From assembly GCA_017529175.1 (NCBI GenBank), contig JAFXNX010000161.1, forward strand, positions 1 to 5,738: 5,738 nt of DNA, read 5' to 3'. Made by a program: the position numbers and the translations under genes. Positions 5,603 through 5,738 of this stretch are shown here, piece after piece; positions within the stretch are counted from its first letter, which is position 1; each line of letters starts with the position of its first letter. Under the pieces are notes generated by a model, which saw nothing but the letters and a program-made list of their open reading frames with translations, searched no databases and was not told the DNA's origin. The stretch comes from Clostridia bacterium. GTDB taxonomy: Bacteria; Bacillota_A; Clostridia; Oscillospirales; CAG-272.

Positions 5603-5738
5603 TGACCCCGAAAGTTTAGACAAAAATAGATAATTAGATTGAAAGTGAATGAGTTCGGAATTGGACCGGGCTCATTCCTTTTAGTTTAGTAGAGATTCTC
5701 TCGTTGTTGTAATAGTCGATGTAACGAATCAATTCATC
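5603..5738 (-). mobile_element. End of an IS3-family insertion sequence (continues past the right edge)
   Basis: TGACCCCGAAAGTTTAGACA (5603-5622) has the form of an IS3-family terminal inverted repeat (TGACCCC...AGTTxGACA). The boundary could be 5603, or 5601 if the repeat begins TGTGACC. The repeat is followed 11 bases later by the stop codon of a transposase reading toward it, as expected at the end of an IS3 element downstream of orfB. The other end and any target duplication are outside the window. Confidence 0.85.
5634..5738 (-). CDS. IS3-family transposase OrfB, C-terminal fragment (truncated by window edge)
   Basis: The last 34 residues and TAA stop of an IS3-family OrfB (DDE integrase-core) transposase are encoded here, entering from the right edge. 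The fragment contains YIDYYNNERIS followed by KLKGMSPVQFR, the characteristic C-terminus of the rve-type integrase core in this family (consensus YNxxRxxxxLxxxSPxxyR). The catalytic DDE residues lie outside the window, so intactness of the enzyme cannot be judged. The truncation is caused by the window edge, not visibly by mutation. IS3 elements usually make OrfAB by programmed frameshifting, which cannot be seen here. Confidence 0.92.
   Translation of the reverse strand, partial: DELIRYIDYYNNERISTKLKGMSPVQFRTHSLSI

Noticed and set aside
1..5738. Defence system, CRISPR array, toxin-antitoxin pair or phage genes
   Set aside because: All long frames are accounted for by metabolic, transport, surface or IS functions; no spaced direct repeats or small paired genes are present.

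Overview
The window looks like chromosomal DNA from a Firmicutes (Clostridia-like) bacterium, probably an anaerobe. The evidence is strong AGGAG-type ribosome binding sites, consensus sigma-A promoters (TTGACA-17-TATAAT type), AT-rich intergenic DNA beside moderately GC-rich genes, many strong hairpin terminators, and the families present. The exact lineage cannot be read from the sequence.

Layout from left to right. (1) The 3' end of a rightward gene of unknown function stops at 266. Its frame is closed by a TAG at 3-5, so it is partial, frameshifted or decayed. (2) A convergent intergenic gap (267-420) is packed with four stem-loops, at least two of which look like terminators facing opposite ways. 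(3) Three leftward genes follow: a PduL-type phosphate acyltransferase (421-993), a cytoplasmic-looking GH20 beta-N-acetylhexosaminidase (1092-2621) and a cation diffusion facilitator (2704-3576). Each has its own ribosome binding site, and promoter-like sequences lie upstream of all three, so they are neighbours on one strand rather than a tight operon. (4) A divergent promoter region (3577-3795) follows. (5) A rightward gene (3796-5439) encodes a membrane-anchored, 547-residue protein ending in an M23/LytM-like domain that has lost most of its zinc ligands. (6) Two more hairpins follow. (7) The end of an IS3-family insertion sequence, with the C-terminus of its leftward transposase, runs off the right edge. 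It sits directly after a ribosome-binding-site plus ATG, as if it had landed at the start of another gene.

The genes do not form an obvious pathway. PduL exchanges acyl-CoA and acyl-phosphate in fermentation, GH20 removes terminal N-acetylhexosamines, the CDF protein exports divalent metal, and the M23-like protein acts at the cell surface. I see no CRISPR array, tRNA, rRNA or convincing riboswitch. The observations most worth following are the degenerate M23 domain, the IS3 insertion at a putative start codon and the hairpin cluster at 288-414.
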